Part shown: in pieces, positions 16,126-24,178 of the stretch | Position numbering within the stretch: the stretch's first letter is position 1 | Layout: each line of letters begins with the position of its first letter | Source of the DNA: Lactiplantibacillus songbeiensis | GTDB lineage: Bacteria > Bacillota > Bacilli > Lactobacillales > Lactobacillaceae | Length of the DNA: 49,667 nucleotides | NCBI RefSeq assembly: GCF_005405125.1 | Contig: NZ_BJDL01000030.1 | Span: 1 to 49,667, forward strand | Reading direction: 5' to 3' | Notes under the pieces: generated by a model | Databases searched by the model: none | Seen by the model: the letters and a program-made list of their open reading frames with translations, nothing else | Told to the model about the DNA's origin: nothing | Position numbers and translations under genes: made by a program

Positions 16126-16947
16126 TCAACCTTGATCTAACGCTAAAATTTCTCGCAAGATGCCACTAAGTGCAATCCCCTGCCGCTCACTAGCACGATG
16201 TTGCGCTAAAGTTGCCGCGACCGCCTGATTTAACCACTGGTTCGCTAACCTGATACTCCGTTCAAGCGAATAGCCACGGCCTAACAAACCAGCTAACACT
16301 GCAGCCAAGGTATCCCCGGTACCATTATAATGACCAGGTAAGCGCTGTTGACCACTAAACTGGACTTGGTCATTTGCCAGCCAAGCACAGCCAATCTGAT
16401 CATCCTGAGTGACATCAGTAATGATTGCTTGTGCCCCAGATTTTAACTGTTGTTGCAATTGTTGCAGTAACGGCGCTAGCTCCGGTTGCGACTGGTAAGG
16501 CGTTCCTGTCAATAGGCACGCTTCTGTTACGTTAGGCAAAATGACATCGGCCGGTTTAATCAACTGGCGCATAGCTACCACGTAAGCCGCATCAAAACCA
16601 TCATATAATCGTCCTAAATCCCCTAACACTGGATCGACCACCAAGAGTTCTAATGATTGCTTGGTTAAATAATCCGTTAATAATTGACACAAAGCCACCG
16701 AACCAACATACCCAATTAACGCCTGCTGAAAGTCCAGCTGTGCGGTCGTCCAATGCTTAAACACTTGTGGCAACCATGCCGATAAATCTACAATTGCTGG
16801 CGTGCCATAGCCACTTGTATGCGTCGACAATAAACTCGTCGGTAACGCCGCTACTTGATAATCCATCGCGGTCAATACTGGTACGGCTGCACTCAATGAA
16901 ATCCCGCCGACTGCGGATAAATCTTCTGCTACCAACATCGCTGACAC
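16126..16947 (-). CDS. pdxK: Pyridoxine/pyridoxal kinase (PdxK/PdxY-like)
   Basis: A 273-residue ribokinase-superfamily kinase that would phosphorylate vitamin B6 vitamers to feed PLP enzymes. Recognised sequences: STHTSGYGTP near residue 41, VVDPVLGDLGRLYDGF near residue 98 and the anion-hole/catalytic NGTGDTLAAVLAGLL near residue 209, whose Asp is the general base. The GTG at 16947 is preceded by AAGGGGGAATGTCACC and is taken as start. A thiamin-type (ThiD) activity is the alternative, but the GDxGRLYDGF sequence favours pyridoxal kinase. Single gene; the composite repeat B2/A4 lies upstream. Confidence 0.8.
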   Translation of the reverse strand: MSAMLVAEDLSAVGGISLSAAVPVLTAMDYQVAALPTSLLSTHTSGYGTPAIVDLSAWLPQVFKHWTTAQLDFQQALIGYVGSVALCQLLTDYLTKQSLELLVVDPVLGDLGRLYDGFDAAYVVAMRQLIKPADVILPNVTEACLLTGTPYQSQPELAPLLQQLQQQLKSGAQAIITDVTQDDQIGCAWLANDQVQFSGQQRLPGHYNGTGDTLAAVLAGLLGRGYSLERSIRLANQWLNQAVAATLAQHRASERQGIALSGILREILALDQG

Positions 16948-16976
16948 GGTGACATTCCCCCTTAGTTTTTAAGACT

Positions 16977-16999
16977 ACTTATGTATAACTTCAATACTA
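16977..16999 (+). repeat. Left imperfect direct repeat flanking composite B2-A4
   Basis: ACTTATGTATAACTTCAATA here recurs, with small changes, at 17400-17421 (ACTATGTATAACTTCGGTAC) on the other side of the composite repeat, in the same orientation. It could be an old target-site duplication. Confidence 0.5.
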
Positions 17000-17180
17000 C
17001 GCTTGGTGCTAGTTGAGATTGCCGCGTGCCGGTTGGGTCCTAAAATGCTGGAACGCCATGGGCCATTTCGAAGCCTCAAAACCGGTCTTCAAAACTGACC
17101 TTGGTCTAAGTCCGAGCAGACCACTCGCACTAAGACTAACGACACGGCTGAGCATTTTAGGACCCAACCTCTCGGCTAAA
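16999..17180 (-). repeat. Family B structured repeat, copy B2 (part of composite)
   Basis: Inverted copy. Begins with terminal sequence ACGCTTGGTGCTAGTTGAG, then the closing stem GGTTGGGTCCTAAAATGCT pairing with AGCATTTTAGGACCCAACC. P3 loop orientation is as in B1. It is joined to A4 by a linker with CTCGGCTAAATTTGAGG. Confidence 0.85.
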
Positions 17181-17221
17181 TTTGAGGTCGACAATAGATA
17201 GTCAGTAACTCCTGTTAATTA

Positions 17222-17390
17222 ACGCCGGGCGGGTCAGAATTGGCTCAGTGGTGTCGTTTATCTTGGTCGGTGATTTTCCGACTTAGATAAAGCCCGGCTT
17301 TCGAGACCGCTCTGTGGCTCGAAAACGCGGCCACCACGTTCCAGCCAATTCTGGCCCAACCAGAGTGGCAATTTAAACCAACTAGCACCA
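17222..17390 (+). repeat. Family A structured repeat, copy A4, with terminal inverted repeat
   Basis: Full-length copy, an archetype of the family: P3 TTTATCTTGGTCGG with CCGACTTAGATAAA; P4 TTTCGAG with CTCGAAA. It is followed by AAACCAACTAGCACCAAGC, which is complementary to the outer end of B2, so the pair forms one unit with inverted ends. Confidence 0.88.
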
Positions 17391-17399
17391 AGCATAGGC

Positions 17400-17421
17400 T
17401 ACTATGTATAACTTCGGTACT
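17400..17421 (+). repeat. Right imperfect direct repeat flanking composite B2-A4
   Basis: ACTATGTATAACTTCGGTAC, partner of the sequence at 16977-16999. Confidence 0.5.
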
Positions 17422-17557
17422 GATTCAAACGCCCACCGACTTTAATTAATAATCATCTTATCAGAATTTCCCGCACTTGTAACCCCATTAAAACTCGAAA
17501 ATAAGCTTGTAGAATCAACTAAAATCACGACTTTTAACAATTAATCCGCGTTTCTCA

Positions 17558-17587
17558 TTGACTTTTAATAATCAGTCACGGTATGAT
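17558..17587 (+). promoter_or_regulatory. Promoter of the APC permease
   Basis: TTGACT at 17558-17563 and TATGAT at 17582-17587 with an 18-base spacer, 74 bases before the ATG at 17661. Confidence 0.6.
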
Positions 17588-17660
17588 ATGGCATATCAGT
17601 AAATTTGTCGATTTGTGACAAGTGACTGTTAAAAATAACTAAAAAAGGTGGCTACTATTA

Positions 17661-19055
17661 ATGGGGATTCGTCAACGGATTTTCCAAAAAGAAAATCTAG
17701 ATCGTTATTTAAAGGCGGACGGACATTTTGAACGAACGTTATCAGCGGTGGATCTAATCGCTCTAGGTATCGGTGCGGTCATTGGAACGGGGATTTTTAT
17801 TCTACCAGGGACCGTTGCCGCCACGACAGCTGGACCCGGCATTATCTTATCATTCGTCATTGCCGCCATTGTTTGTGCGGTTGCGGCGATGTGTTACGCT
17901 GAATTTTCATCTGTCTTGCCCGTTGCTGGCTCGGCTTACTCTTACGGTAACATTGTTTATGGTGAATTGGTCGGCTGGATTACCGGTTGGGCGCTGGTCT
18001 TGGAATACGTCTTAGCGGTTGCCACCGTTTCAGTTGGCTGGGCCGCATACTTCAATTCATTTATTGCTGGCTTTGGCTTAAGATTACCCAAAGCAATTAC
18101 CGGTTCATTTGATCCCGCCCACGGTACTTACATCAACCTAGTGGCAATTATCATCGTTTGCCTGATTGCTTGGATTATTGATGAAGGGCTAAAAACCTCG
18201 ATTCGGCTAAATAATATTATTGTTGTCTTGAAATTAGCTATTATTATCATGTTCCTGCTAGTCGGCTCATTTTATGTCAAGCCTAGCAACTGGACACCCT
18301 TTGCACCATTTGGCGTCCACGGCATCTTCAAAGGCGCGGCGGTCGTCTTCTTCGCTTATCTAGGGTTCGATGCCGTTTCCAGTTCTGCCGCTGAAGTCAA
18401 GAACGCCAAGCGCAATATGCCAATTGGGATTATCGGCACGTTGGTTATTTGTACGATCTTCTATATTATGGTCGCCGCAGTTTTGACTGGGATGACTTCT
18501 TACAAATTGTTAAATGTTGATGATGCCGTCACATTCGCCTTGCAATTAGTTCACCAAAACTTCATCGCAGGGATTGTTTCCATCGGCGCCTTAGCCGGCA
18601 TGTTCACGATGATGGTCACGACGATTTATAGTAGTTCGCGCTTACTCTACTCGATTGGTCGCGATGGCTTATTACCGAGCTTCTTAGGTAAGATTGACAA
18701 GAACCACACGCCCAAGCACGCGATGGTGACCGTCACGATTGTCATTTCGATTCTCGGTGGCTTAATTCCACTTGGACAATTGGCTAACTTAGTTAACATC
18801 GGGACTTTGATCGCCTTTACCTTCGTTTCCTTTGGGATTATCTTATTACGTCGCAACCCTAAGTTAAATAAAATCAAGGGATTCCGCGTCCCATTTTATC
18901 CTTACTTACCGATCATTTCCGGCTTACTATGTATCTTCATGATGACCCAATTATCTTTAGAAACTTGGGCCACTTCCTTAATTTGGTTCGTCCTCGGACT
19001 AATCATTTACTTCAGCTATGGGATTCGCCATAGTAAGATGAATCAGCAAAAATAG
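17661..19055 (+). CDS. APC family amino acid permease, CAT/YfnA-like
   Basis: A 464-residue membrane protein with 12 or more hydrophobic segments. The first segment carries IGAVIGTGIFILPG near residue 37, and FFAYLGFDAVSSSAAEVKN near residue 231 is the CAT-type signature (FxGFDxVxTxAEE). Length and motifs match YfnA/metabolite permeases for cationic or branched/neutral amino acids; the substrate is open. A strong ribosome site (AAAAAAGGTGGCTACTATTA) precedes the ATG. Monocistronic with promoter and terminator. Confidence 0.85.
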   Translation: MGIRQRIFQKENLDRYLKADGHFERTLSAVDLIALGIGAVIGTGIFILPGTVAATTAGPGIILSFVIAAIVCAVAAMCYAEFSSVLPVAGSAYSYGNIVYGELVGWITGWALVLEYVLAVATVSVGWAAYFNSFIAGFGLRLPKAITGSFDPAHGTYINLVAIIIVCLIAWIIDEGLKTSIRLNNIIVVLKLAIIIMFLLVGSFYVKPSNWTPFAPFGVHGIFKGAAVVFFAYLGFDAVSSSAAEVKNAKRNMPIGIIGTLVICTIFYIMVAAVLTGMTSYKLLNVDDAVTFALQLVHQNFIAGIVSIGALAGMFTMMVTTIYSSSRLLYSIGRDGLLPSFLGKIDKNHTPKHAMVTVTIVISILGGLIPLGQLANLVNIGTLIAFTFVSFGIILLRRNPKLNKIKGFRVPFYPYLPIISGLLCIFMMTQLSLETWATSLIWFVLGLIIYFSYGIRHSKMNQQK

Positions 19056-19064
19056 TTCTATTAG

Positions 19065-19097
19065 CGGGTCTAAGCCAATGTCTTGGATCCGTTTTTT
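19065..19097 (+). terminator. Terminator after APC permease
   Basis: CGGGTCTAAG pairs with CTTGGATCCG (two or more G-U pairs), then TTTTTT. Confidence 0.75.
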
Positions 19098-19113
19098 GAT
19101 AGCTTGGTTTTAA

Positions 19114-19141
19114 TTGACTTAATATGATCATCAAGTATAAT
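19114..19141 (+). promoter_or_regulatory. Orphan promoter with perfect -10
   Basis: TTGACT at 19114-19119 and TATAAT at 19136-19141, 16 bases apart. No protein gene starts downstream on the plus strand; it points at a candidate RNA ending near 19327. Confidence 0.65.
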
Positions 19142-19147
19142 CAGTGT

Positions 19148-19327
19148 GTAAGGTTGTTTGTGTTTCAACACAAAAAGACCAGCGTGACAGGAATCACGCT
19201 AGTCTTTGGTTTCAATCAATGCTTGCTACGTGCTTGTATTGGTTGTGACGCGACCTAAGAAGTTTCATTGTTGATTGGTACTTTTAAAACCACTTAAGCC
19301 CGTTGGTGTAAACAACGGACTTTTTTT
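19148..19327 (+). ncRNA. Candidate antisense/small RNA of about 180 nt
   Basis: Bounded by the promoter at 19114-19141 and by a terminator (AGCCCGTTG with CAACGGACT, then TTTTTTT, at 19297-19327). It has no plausible ribosome site or conserved-looking frame. Its 3' part overlaps the expected 3' UTR of the convergent 63-residue peptide gene, whose own terminator (19174-19208) lies inside this RNA. The arrangement resembles type I toxin-antitoxin loci. Expression is inferred from signals only. Confidence 0.4.
19174..19208 (-). terminator. Minus-strand terminator for the 63-residue peptide gene
   Basis: On the minus strand AAAGACTAGCGTGA pairs with TCACGCTGGTCTTT, followed by TTTTTGTG. It lies 130 bases past the stop of the peptide gene. 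Confidence 0.7.
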
Positions 19328-19339
19328 GTGGCTGAATCT

Positions 19340-19531
19340 CTAATTAGTCGCGCTTAGCACGATGACAGTACCGACAATTGCAATGGCAATAACCATAGCA
19401 ACGATCAATACTAACTGAACGTCATGTGCTAATTTTCGAAATTCTCTCAACGCTTTTGCGACGTTCAGCTTGATGAAGAACAAACTGAAGACCCGTCTCC
19501 TAACTAAATTGCCAAGCAAATACTCATCCAC
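19340..19531 (-). CDS. Small peptide with C-terminal membrane segment, 63 residues
   Basis: GTG start at 19531 follows GGGAGGTGTTGCCA. The N-terminal half is basic (NLVRRRVFSLFFIKLN and KALREFRKLAHD), and the C-terminal 20 residues are a clean membrane helix (LVLIVAMVIAIAIVGTVIVL). An extended -10 (TGGTACAAT, minus strand, plus 19597-19605) lies about 60 bases upstream. Function unknown. A convergent RNA overlapping its 3' UTR raises the possibility of a type I toxin; an ordinary small membrane protein is equally possible. Confidence 0.5.
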   Translation of the reverse strand: MDEYLLGNLVRRRVFSLFFIKLNVAKALREFRKLAHDVQLVLIVAMVIAIAIVGTVIVLSATN

Positions 19532-19770
19532 TGGCAACACCTCCCATATTTAGGACACGTCACCAGCAATCGCACACAGAAATTGTTGCCAACTTAATTG
19601 TACCATTGCAATCTCTGCTAGCCTAACGTTTCCGGTTTTAAACATGTTCCTAATTATTTTTAATCCTGTCATATCTGATCAACGAAAAACACAACCAATA
19701 CCACACTAAAAAATGACACCGCTTACCAATTAAGGTATGATGAACACAAACTCATAAGGGACGTGATTAA

Positions 19771-20082
19771 ATGTTACCACCAAAAGTAATCCATCAAGCC
19801 ATCAATCAACACCATGCTAAAATGAACGATTTAATTCAAAAAAATCCATGGTTAATTCCGGCAACGTTAGCCTTGAACATCATTCCCGTTGCTATCTCAG
19901 CTCACGGCTTTTGGCAAGCGCGACAATTGCATCTTAAACTCAAAATCGAACGTGAAAAGACTAAACAAGTTGCCGTTGAACAAGTCGGTGCGGTCAAAGC
20001 CAAGATCAAGACCGAACCAGCGCATCACCATTGTCCAGCATTTATCCATCATCATCTTTGCCAACATTTCATGCACCATTAA
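19771..20082 (+). CDS. Small membrane protein with His/Cys-rich tail
   Basis: A 103-residue protein. Residues 1-25 are polar; 26-48 form one membrane segment (PWLIPATLALNIIPVAISAH); then comes a basic coiled-coil-like stretch (LKLKIEREKTKQVAVEQVG). The last 25 residues are crowded with His and Cys (HHHCPAFIHHHLCQHFMHH), which looks like a metal-binding tail. GGGACGTGATTAA precedes the ATG, and TATGAT at 19736 may be its -10. It ends in a terminator. No family recognised. Confidence 0.65.
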   Translation: MLPPKVIHQAINQHHAKMNDLIQKNPWLIPATLALNIIPVAISAHGFWQARQLHLKLKIEREKTKQVAVEQVGAVKAKIKTEPAHHHCPAFIHHHLCQHFMHH

Positions 20083-20090
20083 CCTAAAAC

Positions 20091-20126
20091 GACCAACTGA
20101 CAAAATGCCAGCTGGTCATTTTTTTG
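20091..20126 (+). terminator. Terminator after the His-rich protein gene
   Basis: GACCAACTG pairs with CAGCTGGTC (one mismatch), then ATTTTTTT. Confidence 0.8.
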
Positions 20127-20222
20127 TCTATTGAGCAACAATAGTGTAACGTCCAGTACTAGGGTAAATTGTGTCTGTTAGTTAAAAAAATAAGCCATCA
20201 TTGACAAATACCCAGTTAATTA

Positions 20223-20372
20223 ACGCCGGGCGGGCCAGAATTGGCTCAGTGGTGTCGTTTATCTTGGTCGGTGATTTTCCGACTTAGATAAAGCCCGGCT
20301 TTCGAGACCGCACTTTGGCTCGAAAACGCGGCCACCACGTTCCAGCTGATTCTGGCCCAACCAGAGTGGCAA
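20223..20372 (+). repeat. Family A structured repeat, copy A5
   Basis: Full-length copy nearly identical to A4, between convergent genes. Ends CCAGAGTGGCAAG. Confidence 0.88.
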
Positions 20373-20416
20373 GTTAGCTCCACCTCCCCCCTAGCACACA
20401 ACACTGTTAAGTCAGT

Positions 20417-20824
20417 TTACAAATAAATCGTCACATTGGCACTACCCGCTAGCAACTTAGCAACGGGACAACGTGCCTCGGCCAGTTCCAGCCATGCAGC
20501 GGCGGTCGCCTGATCAACTTCTGGAATGGTCACGGTCGCATCAACGACAAATTGATAGCCTTGCTGATCCCGACTCAGCTTAACGGTCGTCACAACCGTA
20601 CTCTGATGGATAACTTGTTGTTCTTTTTCAATCTGTTCTAACGTCGCATTTAAACAGGTACTCAATGCCAAGCCGATTAATTGCTCCGGATTGGTCCCGG
20701 GCGCCGCACTCAATGGGCTCGACACTGGCACAGTTAAGCCATTCGGCACACAAGATTCACCTTGCAACCCGTCCACATTAATCGCTTGTGTCGTATACAA
20801 ACTGGGATAATCTGCCATGCGCAA
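20417..20824 (-). CDS. OsmC/Ohr family peroxiredoxin
   Basis: A 135-residue OsmC-fold protein that would reduce organic hydroperoxides with its two cysteines: one in LALSTCLNATLEQ near residue 60 and one in EARCPVAKLL near residue 119. NPEQLIGLALSTC is the family signature. Start ATG at 20824 has a modest GGTTGGATTGCGC upstream. It is divergent from pepX, and a perfect palindromic cre-like box lies between the two. Confidence 0.85.
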   Translation of the reverse strand: MRMADYPSLYTTQAINVDGLQGESCVPNGLTVPVSSPLSAAPGTNPEQLIGLALSTCLNATLEQIEKEQQVIHQSTVVTTVKLSRDQQGYQFVVDATVTIPEVDQATAAAWLELAEARCPVAKLLAGSANVTIYL

Positions 20825-20864
20825 TCCAACCTTTACTTTAGAATGGCCTCATTGTCCCATATTT

Positions 20865-20878
20865 TGACAGCGCTGTCA
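20865..20878. promoter_or_regulatory. Perfect palindromic cre-like site between osmC-type gene and pepX
   Basis: TGACAGCGCTGTCA fits TGWNANCGNTNWCA at all 14 positions and is a full palindrome. It lies upstream of the pepX -35 (TTGGTC 20889-20894; TATAAT 20911-20916, spacing 16) and inside the leader/promoter of the divergent osmC-type gene. Confidence 0.65.
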
Positions 20879-20888
20879 GCTTTAGGTG

Positions 20889-20916
20889 TTGGTCTACCAG
20901 CTAATAGGCGTATAAT
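20889..20916 (+). promoter_or_regulatory. pepX promoter
   Basis: TTGGTC and a perfect TATAAT spaced by 16 bases; ATG 38 bases downstream. Confidence 0.6.
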
Positions 20917-20953
20917 ATGAATTAAAACTAGATGAATAAAGGACCTTTTTCCT

Positions 20954-23395
20954 ATGAAAAATAATCAATTTGCAATCGTGCCCACCGACTCGGAAGCGGC
21001 CATTGCGGAACTCACCAAGATTCACTTTATTACTGAAAACATGGCAGCCTTAAAGACAGTACCTGCTGTCTACCAAACCTTACTAGCAAAGAGTTTCCCC
21101 GAAGTTCATTCGGCCGCGGGACTCAAACATAAATTTGCTAATATCATGGCTACCAGCCAACTCACACTAGCTGACTGGTTAACGACCGCCACGGTGGTCA
21201 ATAATCAAGTCTTCTATAACGTCGGCTTGCAGTTGCTCGGTTTCTTACCCGGCCACGACTTTGACCTCGCGGACCCATTATTGGCTATGCGTGACATTCA
21301 ATTACCAATGGTTTCTGACAGTGCTTTTGACCGCGAAGCCCTCTACTATGCGTGGTATTTACTATTGAATACTCGTGGTGTCAAAGGTCAAACGTTAATC
21401 GAATTATTGACGACCCGTGGTTATTTTGTACCGTTTTATCAGTTACCGAACGAACAAAAACCGCTCTTCTTTAATGGCAAAGCCCAAGCAGTCTTCAATA
21501 CTAACGACTTAATTCGTGATGTAGTCTACGTGGAAGCCCCATTAGATACCGATGCCGATGGCCAACGCGACTTACTAAAAGTTGAAATATTACGCCCGGC
21601 CGAAACTGAAACCGGCCTAAAAGTCCCGGTCTTATACACCGCGAGTCCTTATAATCAAGGCATCGACGACGTGGCTGGCAAAGCCACCATGCATAATGTC
21701 GATGTGCCGTTAACAGCTAAGACCCCGGATGAAAAGACGTATGCCGATGTTGAAGCTCAACCAAAAACAACACCGTTACCCGCCGCTCGACCGGTCAATG
21801 CGACAACTAAACAAGCCGAAGAAAGCTTTGGCCGTGAGCAATCTTATACGCTGAACGACTATTTCTTGGCCCGTGGCTTTGCGGTCGTCTATGCAGCCGG
21901 CATCGGGTCAGTTGATTCTGATGGCTTAGCGCCAACTGGTGACGAAGACGAAACCACGTCGACCATTGCCATTATCGAATGGCTCACTGGTAAACGGCCC
22001 GCCTTCACTAATCGTGATGCTGATACGGCCATCGACGCTTGGTGGACTAATGGGTCCGTTGCGATGACCGGGCGCTCCTACTTAGGCACCTTAGCCACGG
22101 CCGCCGCAACTACTGGCGTTGCCGGCTTAAAGACGATCATTTCAGAAGCCGCCATTTCTAGTTGGTACGACTACTACCGCGATAACGGTTTGGTCGTGGC
22201 ACCTGACACCTTCCAAGGTGAAGATACAGATGTTTTAGCCGCCGAAGTCTTCTCGCGGAGTCTTAAAGCCGGTGATGCCCATCGCATTCAAGGTAAATTT
22301 GATCAAAAGCTCGCTGCCCTCACGGCTGGTCAAGACCGCAATACTGGCAGTTATAATCAGTTCTGGGATGAACGAAACTATCTGAAGAACGTCGATAAAA
22401 TCAAAGCTGATATCGTGATGGTTCACGGCTTAAATGACTGGAATGTCAAGCCGCGTAACGTCGCCCATTTATGGGACAAGCTCCAAGACGTCCCCGTCAC
22501 CAAAAAGCTAATTTTGCATCAAGGCCAACACATTTACATTAATAACTTACAGTCACTCGACTTTACCGACATGATGAACATGTGGCTAAGTCACGAACTC
22601 TATGGTTTAAAGAACCATGCCGAAGACTTATTACCTAACGTCTTGGTTCAAGATAACACGGCTGCTCAAACGTGGCATGCCCATGACAACTGGTGGCAAG
22701 ATGTGGATCAAGCCTTAGACTTTAAAGTGCAATATAAAGAACTCGTACCGGCTGATCATCCCGTTGACCAACGTGCCGCCCACTTTACAGATAAGTTACC
22801 CGACAAGTTGTTCGCTCATTATCAACGCCATCTGGATGACTGGCAAGCCGACTTATTACGAGAAGACAAGACTGGACCGCTATACGATCATCGCCTCTTA
22901 TTCAAGAGCTGGCAAGCACCAGCTGACCAACTGCTAGTCGGCCAGCCACACTTATCCGGTTCCGTTGCGGTTAACCAGAACTTTGGGATGCTCAGCTTCA
23001 TGTTGATCGACTTTGGTAAAGCCCAACGCTTAACGGTCAGTCCCCAAATGATTGCCAGCAAAGCGCTTGACCTTGGCTACCACTGGCGTGAAGATGATTT
23101 GAAAGACTTCAAGTTAGCGCCAGCTTCCAATTATAAGATGATCACCAAAGGCCATTTGAACTTACAAAATCGGCACAATCCTTGGCACAATGAAGCGCTG
23201 CACGCCAACGAATTCTACGACTTTGATGTTGATTTGCAGCCACTCTTCCATCACTTGTTAACTGGTCATCAGATTGGCTTAGTCATCTATGCGACTGATA
23301 TGAAGATGACGGTGCGTGGCAATCAAGATTTGCAGTATTCTTTACAATTAAACAAATTAGCGCTGCATATTCCAATGAAACCTTTTAAAGCCTAA
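20954..23395 (+). CDS. pepX: Xaa-Pro dipeptidyl-peptidase PepX
   Basis: An 813-residue cytosolic S15 serine peptidase that releases Xaa-Pro dipeptides from the N-terminus of casein-type peptides. The nucleophile lies in TGRSYLGTLATAAATTG near residue 376, the Asp in VHGLNDWNVKP near residue 491 and the His in LHQGQHIYIN near residue 521. The length equals that of lactobacillus PepX (about 800), with an N-terminal helical domain and a C-terminal jelly-roll. AAAGGA lies 10 bases before the ATG. Monocistronic, ended by a terminator; the cre-like box suggests carbon control. Confidence 0.95.
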   Translation: MKNNQFAIVPTDSEAAIAELTKIHFITENMAALKTVPAVYQTLLAKSFPEVHSAAGLKHKFANIMATSQLTLADWLTTATVVNNQVFYNVGLQLLGFLPGHDFDLADPLLAMRDIQLPMVSDSAFDREALYYAWYLLLNTRGVKGQTLIELLTTRGYFVPFYQLPNEQKPLFFNGKAQAVFNTNDLIRDVVYVEAPLDTDADGQRDLLKVEILRPAETETGLKVPVLYTASPYNQGIDDVAGKATMHNVDVPLTAKTPDEKTYADVEAQPKTTPLPAARPVNATTKQAEESFGREQSYTLNDYFLARGFAVVYAAGIGSVDSDGLAPTGDEDETTSTIAIIEWLTGKRPAFTNRDADTAIDAWWTNGSVAMTGRSYLGTLATAAATTGVAGLKTIISEAAISSWYDYYRDNGLVVAPDTFQGEDTDVLAAEVFSRSLKAGDAHRIQGKFDQKLAALTAGQDRNTGSYNQFWDERNYLKNVDKIKADIVMVHGLNDWNVKPRNVAHLWDKLQDVPVTKKLILHQGQHIYINNLQSLDFTDMMNMWLSHELYGLKNHAEDLLPNVLVQDNTAAQTWHAHDNWWQDVDQALDFKVQYKELVPADHPVDQRAAHFTDKLPDKLFAHYQRHLDDWQADLLREDKTGPLYDHRLLFKSWQAPADQLLVGQPHLSGSVAVNQNFGMLSFMLIDFGKAQRLTVSPQMIASKALDLGYHWREDDLKDFKLAPASNYKMITKGHLNLQNRHNPWHNEALHANEFYDFDVDLQPLFHHLLTGHQIGLVIYATDMKMTVRGNQDLQYSLQLNKLALHIPMKPFKA

Positions 23396-23396
23396 C

Positions 23397-23434
23397 TAAA
23401 AATGCGATCCTCAAAATCTGAGGGTCGCATTTTT
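23397..23434 (+). terminator. pepX terminator
   Basis: AAAAATGCGATCCTCA pairs with TGAGGGTCGCATTTTT, four-base loop AAAT/C. Confidence 0.9.
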
Positions 23435-23471
23435 GAATGCTGCAATAATAGTTGGAATTGATAATAACCTC

Positions 23472-24080
23472 TTACTTTTCAGTTCGCACAATCAAGCACA
23501 AGAACAAGCCTGCACCTCCGAGCACCATCATTGGAATTGCAGCCCACGTTAGAACTTGCTTAATACTACTAACAATACCAATTCCTAAGATAAATCCTGA
23601 GATTAGCGCACCATATAAGCTAAGCCAACGATGCCGTTCACGCAACAATGGCCGTTCATCTAAACCAAAATGCCGATTAAATTTCGTCAAATAATTCAAC
23701 GCTAACAAGCCAACTAGGAAAAATAAGCTCACCACCGGATTCATCAATTTTAGTTGCGGTTTAAAAAAGTTAACCACTACTAAAATCAAGTAACCACTCG
23801 CGAGTATCCGTAAGGTCAACTGAACGGGCCAAATTTGTCGTCGCACATCTTGTCGCCGTAAATAATCTGTCATCCCCGTGTCTTCCCTTAATAAGGTATC
23901 CAAGGACAAGCCGTAAAGATCACTCAGCTGCAACAAACTATCAATATCCGGATAACTATTCTCATTTTCCCAACTAGAAATTGTTTGCCGGGAAACATGC
24001 AATTGTTCAGCCACAGACTTTTGAGTTAGCTGCTGTGCTAGGCGACCTTGTTTTAACCGCTCTCCAAAACGCAATGCCAT
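23472..24080 (-). CDS. XRE-family regulator with C-terminal membrane segments
   Basis: A 202-residue protein. Residues 1-65 are a Cro/CI helix-turn-helix (GRLAQQLTQKSVAEQLHVSR, then TISSWENENSYPDIDSL). The remainder carries four hydrophobic segments, so the DNA-binding domain is tethered to the membrane. Such XRE-membrane fusions are common in lactic acid bacteria, often as sensors of membrane or metabolic state; the signal is unknown here. The ATG at 24080 follows GAAGGAGTTG; an ATG at 24092 overlaps that ribosome site and was not used. Confidence 0.75.
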   Translation of the reverse strand: MALRFGERLKQGRLAQQLTQKSVAEQLHVSRQTISSWENENSYPDIDSLLQLSDLYGLSLDTLLREDTGMTDYLRRQDVRRQIWPVQLTLRILASGYLILVVVNFFKPQLKLMNPVVSLFFLVGLLALNYLTKFNRHFGLDERPLLRERHRWLSLYGALISGFILGIGIVSSIKQVLTWAAIPMMVLGGAGLFLCLIVRTEK

Positions 24081-24178
24081 CAACTCCTTCATAAGTTAGG
24101 TTCATCATAACCTGTTTCACTTATAAGACCCTAGCTTAGAATCTTGGCACCTTGCTCTGGCGGTATTTGTTAGCCTTA

